Source of the DNA: Lateolabrax maculatus
Lineage: Eukaryota; Chordata; Actinopteri; Acropomatiformes; Lateolabracidae
Length of the DNA stretch: 64,000 bases
Direction: 5' to 3'
Assembly (NCBI GenBank): GCA_031216445.1
Contig: CM062214.1
Coordinates: 6,534,001 to 6,598,000, forward strand
Shown piece after piece: positions 61,580-64,000 of this stretch. The notes beneath the pieces were generated by a model. The model was not told where the DNA came from, did not search any database, and worked only from the letters and a program-made list of their open reading frames with translations. Every line of letters starts with the position of its first letter. Within the stretch, counting starts at the first letter, position 1. Made by a program: the position numbers and the translations under genes.

Positions 61580-64000
61580 CATACTTGCTAAGTTTGAGCC
61601 ACTTTCTGGAGGAAGCTTGTGCGTCTCTGAGCTCCAGCAGGCTATCGGTCACAGCGAGAGCATTCTCTTTGACTAACGTTCTCTCGATCTCCATGTGAAG
61701 CAGCTCTTCATACTAGAGGCAGCAGGCAAAGAGAGAAAAGGGAGACAGAAGGAGGGGCACACAAACACTCAAAAGTTACTAAAGAAGTACTGAAGAGTTA
61801 CATAAGGAATAAACAGCAGTCTGATTGGTGAGAACAATAATTAAAGGTACCTCCAAATATATTTTTACTAGTCAAAGAAGAAATTGTCATTCTACTCGTC
61901 ACACATACAGTACTGAATGATAGCTGGATTTTATTCAACTTTACAGGTCAAAATAATATTAAATATATATATATATTATAATTATAGAACTTGATGTGAT
62001 TCAAGGATTCGCAATGAGTAAATGTGTAAAGCAGAGCTGGCTGTCACTTGGGATTACAGCTACCACCATTTGAATCCTGAAAAAAGGGCCATGACTTTGA
62101 AAGCTGGAGAGTGTTGAGCTTTGATTCAGATTCAGGATGATCAATTGCCCACACCACATAATTTTTACAACCACTGGTGCAGTACTCTGAAAATTACATG
62201 CAAAGTTTTGATCTCTTAAACTGCAAGTAAACAAGTCAGAATGATAGTTGAAATTGCAACAAATATTTTCCACCTAGTCAGAACGGCAGTGAAGACTTCC
62301 CAAATGTCTGGTCAAAACTACATTCAAGATTTTCCTTAAAATAATTTTCACTTCAAGATAGCTCCACTTTTAACTTTCTTTGCAGGTATCTGAATTATGT
62401 ATTAGGGTAGCTACTGTATAATAAAATGGCTTGGCAATATATGTGATATCATAGATCTGAAGTATTTTCACTGACACATTTACATTAGTGAAATTTTTAA
62501 TTGTTGTTTTTAGTGGACATATTATATAATTATAATTGTGACTTTAAAATGCATTTATTGGTATTTATAAATTATTTATAAATATAATAATGGAGAATTA
62601 AGCAAAAACATTTTATAAATATGTTTGCCATAATAATAATAATAATTTTGGACAGGTATGGCAGATTCTCTAAGGGAACACAGTCTTTCTCCTTAACTGC
62701 TATAAAAATGTTTGTCTTTTCATTTGAGTGGTTAGGGGAAATGTCAGGGATGTTGCTGGGGAAACACAGAAGAATAAGTAAATACTGAGTGTATATGCTA
62801 TTTAATGTTATATTAAATTGGTTTTAGTCCTTCCTGCCTTTAGTCTTTTCTTCTGTGTTTTCAGAATTTAAAAGATGATTTTTTTCTTAATCCTTAAAAA
62901 CTGAATTTTAGAAGATACAAAGTTTTCATTGCATAACATCAGTGTTGTTAGTTTTAGTCACTGACGGTGAGGGTGCAGTTGGCCTCTGTTGTCGCTCCTC
63001 CACCAGTGGTAAATCCATTCATAAGCTCCTCTCTGACTCTATCTGCCTCCACAGCTGCTCTGGCCTGCTGCACCACATCACTGTAGCGCTCATCTGCTGC
63101 AAGGGAATCACAGCATCACCAGGGCAGAAATAAAGAGTTGTTAGCATGGAGACATGATTAATAGGGAGACCTGTCGATCAGTTGAAGATTTGGGCTCAAT
63201 GTTTTCTAATACAAAAAAGCAAAACATGGATTACCTACAAGGGGATACATTCAGTTCTAGAGGAACAGCTCTGTTCGGTAGCTGCCTCTGTTGTCTGGCA
63301 ATTTACTTATGGGGATCAATGAAATTATTGCATTACATGGTAAGAACTTTCTGTTTACTGAGATTGACTAAGTTTCAAAATGTCCGTTCTAATGTACAAT
63401 TCCAATCAACAATTCCTTGCAGAGGCATTACCTGCATTTTTTATCTATTACAATAAGCATAGTAATAGATAAAAAATTTGGATTTTTCATTGTAAATTTT
63501 CATCCCGTGGCTTGTCGAGTAAGGATACGATCATGTCTGTGTGTATGAGTGTGTGCTGATACATACACAGGTTTTGTGGCAAGTTCAGGAAGATCCTTGG
63601 GTACACCCCCACACCAGACAAGATGATGTCCTGAGGTGTCAGGAAAGCCACCTTCAGCTGAAGCCGCTTCCTGTACACCACAGGGATGCCTGGTAGGTAG
63701 AACACCCGTAGACATTGTTGTGCTCCAGGATCAACAAAACCCTGACACACGCAAAAACACACACGCACACAAAAACGTGTTAAAAAAAACTTATTTTAAA
63801 CTATTAACTGACCCTCCAAGCCTAAAATAGCCCCAAAATGAACTCACTGTTGTGGGGATGACTGTGGGCCGACCTGGTCTGACCTCCCCTCCTTCCTCAT
63901 TTTCAAACGGCCATGCATCTGGCTGCTCTTCCAGGACCTTTATTTGCCCCTCTGCCTCCTCATCCTCCCTTTGAGGGTGTATGATGTTAAAGTTGAAGCC
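28454..64000 (-). CDS. hydin: HYDIN, axonemal central pair protein (3' part, 64 exons)
   Basis: This is the C-terminal two thirds of HYDIN, a giant structural protein of the central-pair projection in motile cilia and flagella. Its loss causes ciliary bending defects and hydrocephalus in mammals. I spliced 64 exons by eye. All have GT donors and AG acceptors, and the phases agree throughout, giving about 3,516 codons and a TAG stop at 28454-28456. The peptide follows the vertebrate HYDIN order I remember, for example GYFEFGPLLCGKTRD (50186-50305), INFGPLVYG (47114-47269), GARFQWETEKFPPEL (34667/34344 junction) and the last residues WVYYLKGYRPESS. Ig-like ASH/MSP modules recur, interrupted by an adenylate-kinase-like domain and a Glu-rich linker. 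Exon coordinates are in the block entries below. The 5' exons lie beyond 64000. No frameshift or premature stop was found, so the gene looks intact here. Confidence 0.97.
29355..30851 (-). other. Long hydin intron, w62-w63
   Basis: 1.5 kb containing mobile element copy B. The peptide joins directly across it (RVKTKYSCK to TDCPDFVV), as in mammalian HYDIN. Confidence 0.85.
29710..30092 (-). mobile_element. Non-autonomous TIR element, copy B (383 bp, in hydin intron)
   Basis: This is the inverted, shorter copy of the element at 342-785, in the hydin intron between exons w62 and w63. It begins TAGCCTGACATCGCC and ends TTCCCAGGCTA, flanked by the exact 9-bp duplication AGTATATAC at 29701-29709 and 30093-30101. 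Near its left end a short unit ATTCGCAAATGCGTAT is tandemly repeated. An internal deletion near 29860-29900 explains the shorter length. Confidence 0.88.
34667..38247 (-). CDS. hydin: HYDIN exons w48-w56, ASH modules
   Basis: Exons are 38082-38247, 37607-37754, 37134-37341, 36792-37013, 36046-36215, 35735-35933, 35264-35416, 35003-35173 and 34667-34776. Landmarks: EPVVYLDRPHLNFGILLVGR; NEEEEPFHFSVMQSS; SVSFTPCREGYVTFRLVL; HQDTLDFGKVEISEKS; DLTGPIELLQHLEVEPQNAT; FCPRSICNLQDVRLSIKVKH; LEFSFTKYNFGKCFLY; LEMDFQPDILSPGAVMEVPV; RKVKLGSLMLGQKVKQQVVL; LLTIQGCCQ; LDLDYLAFGAVV. These modules repeat the pattern 'FG strand - N/S-rich loop - basic strand'. The alignment to mammalian HYDIN is very clear here, so the exon limits are among the most secure in the window. 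Confidence 0.96.
38713..41393 (-). CDS. hydin: HYDIN exons w39-w47, ASH modules
   Basis: Exons are 41285-41393, 40881-41120, 40543-40685, 40212-40409, 39959-40119, 39670-39755, 39249-39477, 38935-39135 and 38713-38839. Landmarks: VMFDMQDKHGVFTIKA; VDNPYNSS-type strand EDNPYNSSTIRLTGEAYKE; NYDVLRFGDCHVDVPYQQS; VRFEWPPGGPHVFFSP; VGHLHAGCSKAVIVTF (very conserved); VMKTDQEPFCSVVEGS; FSIRFSPLEVAQFQSRLVC; CGRSLLPHCHFDLEDSDYI; CFSVVNPTSQPYSFKWKCTD. Spacing and phase match throughout. The exon 39249-39477 contains a Gly/Ser/Ala-rich, poorly conserved insert (GPGSRSAGELTGARPAG) before the ASH strand. Confidence 0.95.
41394..42686 (-). other. Long hydin intron, w38-w39
   Basis: 1.3 kb, AT-rich, with a small TTTGTATTTGTAT-type repeat near 41805-41860. 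No exon seen. Confidence 0.75.
42687..44074 (-). CDS. hydin: HYDIN exons w35-w38, ASH modules
   Basis: Exons are 43870-44074, 43274-43506, 43023-43171 and 42687-42882. They read LTMGVFSVSPCTGRLQPGSQ, LLIDISDRDPSDQPDG, IPYRLLAEVCMPG, then MASIFEEHHLCLDS, NKVLVGQTAQARFKLTNNSK, SHSFVAVTFTPQMTQLYSAV and KVLEFNLMGEGNLPSVCVVR. The VTFTPQM and NLMGEGNLP segments are hallmarks of the corresponding HYDIN modules. The exons are tightly spaced (introns of 104 to 363 bp). They are flanked by two long introns, 44075-46093 (carries mobile element copy C) and 41394-42686. Confidence 0.95.
44075..46093 (-). other. Longest hydin intron, w34-w35
   Basis: 2.0 kb, containing a degenerate repeat at 45081-45154 and mobile element copy C at 45491-45971. 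The flanking peptide joins directly (DMSVTQ to NRLTMGVF), so no exon is missing. Confidence 0.8.
45491..45971 (+). mobile_element. Non-autonomous TIR element, copy C (481 bp, in hydin intron)
   Basis: This is the longest copy of the same family, in the hydin intron between exons w34 and w35. It starts TAGTCTGGGAACCAGAC and ends GATGCCAGGCTA. The flanks (CTTTCTTCC and CACTCTTAC) agree at only 6 of 9 positions, so the target duplication has decayed or the ends are slightly off. Confidence 0.85.
46094..50961 (-). CDS. hydin: HYDIN exons w24-w34, ASH modules after the linker
   Basis: Exons are 50776-50961, 50186-50305, 49928-50087, 49583-49755, 49188-49386, 48875-48968, 48567-48660, 48270-48438, 47530-47612, 47114-47269 and 46094-46199. 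Conserved landmarks in order: RCIGICTYPTISQD; YVIEPGYFEFGPLLCGKTRD; YPENTERLVIHNNS; TTYLLDPPAMTLKPDQKQ; ELTVWAYP; RPELELESKQLHF; LPVSWRLQGVEELGDGFTV; AEAYDIALDIS; CLDFGTIKVFEEAK; VIEPNIGNGG; INFGPLVYGCREKQNFTIEN. These are tandem Ig-like modules and match the vertebrate HYDIN order closely. The donor of 50776-50961 is the weak GTCAGT and was selected by phase. The last exon (46094-46199) is a polar, unstructured linker with little recognisable similarity but correct splice sites and phase. Confidence 0.93.
51078..54865 (-). CDS. hydin: HYDIN exons w18-w23, charged linker
   Basis: Exons are 54724-54865, 53991-54069, 52465-52620, 52011-52202, 51676-51876 and 51078-51319. The linker follows the kinase-like domain. 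It opens with a predicted helical, Glu-rich segment (LEELDEEEYEALPEEEEERI, EQVSKEEEEERHQEQLK). It passes through YELSQEQVEHILQHWDRAQG and DIIPHIVLTVTGKDCPSATE to the well-conserved LLDDLGLGPSGPPIPPPTTF. It ends in a basic, low-complexity tail (KDRDKKGREGQRSKRQ). The sequence resembles the same region of mammalian HYDIN in composition more than residue by residue, except for the DLGLGPSGPP motif. Phases match at all junctions. Exon 53991-54069 is short and isolated in 3 kb of intron, so it is the least certain of the block. Confidence 0.88.
52621..53990 (-). other. Long hydin intron, w19-w20
   Basis: 1.37 kb of AT-rich sequence with no exon recognised. An extra in-frame charged exon would be hard to exclude because this linker is poorly conserved. 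Confidence 0.6.
55007..57402 (-). CDS. hydin: HYDIN exons w11-w17, adenylate-kinase-like domain
   Basis: Exons are 57273-57402, 57049-57192, 56705-56875, 56352-56525, 55866-56035, 55548-55622 and 55007-55190. The block begins with the conserved ILRLMQGYDENNILLLPPRA. It then enters a P-loop NTPase-like fold, the adenylate-kinase-like domain known in HYDIN: strand GIAVLVYGAP, loop LTAKSSTAAALAHHYGGAC, LSVDAVVTDVL, LLSEKLLVNILAERFQ, then LSDCHRGIVIDGLESVYTRS and NNRKHIYVVNLCDSYAALK. The P-loop reads GAPLTAKS, so the glycine before the lysine is alanine, formed across the 56705/56525 junction. Nucleotide binding is therefore doubtful. Exon 55866-56035 has a second in-frame donor at 55818 that would add 16 codons. 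Exon 57049-57192 could start 3 bp later at a CAGCAG acceptor. Confidence 0.93.
58164..60405 (-). CDS. hydin: HYDIN exons w5-w10, ASH/MSP modules
   Basis: Exons are 60269-60405, 59528-59655, 59292-59405, 58839-58916, 58560-58709 and 58164-58403. They encode two to three successive Ig-like modules. The first begins LLPEYVLDFGCAIPGK, with the LDFG motif that opens many HYDIN repeats, and continues through PCGKTLTFTVKFDPQGAKL. Others include STDSLHFDIMQCGMCQ, SGVLSPGERVNVQIKFSPAEG and the strongly conserved NPCSFPIEFYSLEFDTQYLE at the end of the block. Intron phases are consistent across all six exons. The intron 58917-59291 contains nothing recognisable. Confidence 0.95.
59800..60015. repeat. 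Partial fish MITE relic in hydin intron
   Basis: The sequence around 59905-60000 (ctaagctaggctaac, tatcaatcttctcatctaac) matches the inside of the element at 14507-14835, but the terminal inverted repeats are lost. It lies in the intron between exons w5 and w6. Confidence 0.5.
60637..60663. repeat. (TA)n microsatellite in hydin intron
   Basis: TA dinucleotide run in the intron between exons w4 and w5. Confidence 0.93.
60952..61165 (+). pseudogene. Retroelement-like ORF relic in hydin intron
   Basis: On the plus strand, antisense to hydin, a frame starts MACADCSAAADMVSLVERCV and continues past one in-frame TAA for about 50 more codons (KQLLSVRTTLVFLDPPDSSS). The Cys-x-x-Cys start followed by a leucine-containing helix resembles the N-terminal ORF of fish retrotransposons as I recall them. 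It is a short, broken relic, and the family is not identified. Confidence 0.35.
61546..61577. repeat. (GT)n microsatellite beside hydin exon w4
   Basis: GT run beginning 8 bp from the donor of exon 61585-61712. On the transcript it is a CA repeat right after the 5' splice site, which could act as a splicing enhancer. Confidence 0.93.
61585..64000 (-). CDS. hydin: HYDIN exons w1-w4 (5'-most in window)
   Basis: Exons are 63848-64000 (runs off the window edge, phase 0 as read), 63567-63741, 62966-63096 and 61585-61712. The first ends in an acidic stretch (REDEEAEGQ, FENEEGGEV). The second, GFVDPGAQQCLRVFYLPG, is a typical HYDIN beta-strand segment that ends an ASH module with VGVYPRIFLNLP. The third and fourth form a helical linker (DERYSDVVQQARAAVEADR, then YEELLHMEIERTLVKENA). 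The acceptor of 62966-63096 has a CAGCAG repeat, so its start could shift 3 bp and remove one residue. Its donor is the weak form GTCAGT, chosen because it restores phase 0 and avoids a TAA 12 bp further on. Confidence 0.9.
61713..62965 (-). other. Long hydin intron, w3-w4
   Basis: AT-rich, 1.25 kb. A short (AT)n is at about 61965-61975. No exon or recognised repeat was seen. Confidence 0.7.

Larger units (their letters stand above)
60406..61584 (-). other. Long hydin intron, w4-w5
   Basis: 1.18 kb. It holds the (TA)n at 60637, the retroelement-like relic at 60952-61165 and the (GT)n at 61546. No exon is needed here: phases of w4 and w5 join exactly (AA|G). Confidence 0.75.

Overview
The window is a stretch of vertebrate nuclear DNA, almost certainly from a teleost fish. 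The signs are long introns with GT-AG splice sites, very dense (CA)n/(GT)n microsatellites, poly-C and poly-G runs, and several repeat families typical of fish genomes. All recognised coding sequence is on the minus strand.

Region 28454-64000 holds the 3' two thirds or so of HYDIN, the giant ciliary central-pair protein. I reconstructed 64 exons (called w1 to w64, 5' to 3', so w1 is at 64000 and w64 at 28454). Every junction has a GT donor and an AG acceptor and keeps the frame, giving about 3,516 codons and a TAG stop at 28454-28456. The 5' part of the gene (about 1,600 residues if the length is like human HYDIN, about 5,120 aa) lies beyond 64000. The product contains serial Ig-like ASH/MSP-type modules with recurrent 'FG' motifs, an adenylate-kinase-like domain (w13-w17) and a charged, Glu-rich linker (w18-w23).

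Region 26279-26605 holds the first coding exon of a NECAB-family gene, best matched to NECAB2 (neuronal EF-hand calcium-binding protein). It starts 1.85 kb downstream of the HYDIN stop, in the same orientation, inside a GC-rich, CpG-containing stretch. The EF-hand exons are not visible, so the remaining 26 kb (1-26278) is most likely its first intron. That stretch has no convincing coding sequence. It holds microsatellites, fish repeats, several small inverted-repeat elements and a few non-repetitive segments that look like conserved regulatory DNA (4650-5060, 6690-6990, 9050-9130).

Three copies of one non-autonomous element of 380-480 bp (342-785, 29710-30092, 45491-45971) are the clearest mobile DNA. 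Two are flanked by exact 9-bp target-site duplications. No rRNA, tRNA, CRISPR or prokaryotic features were seen.
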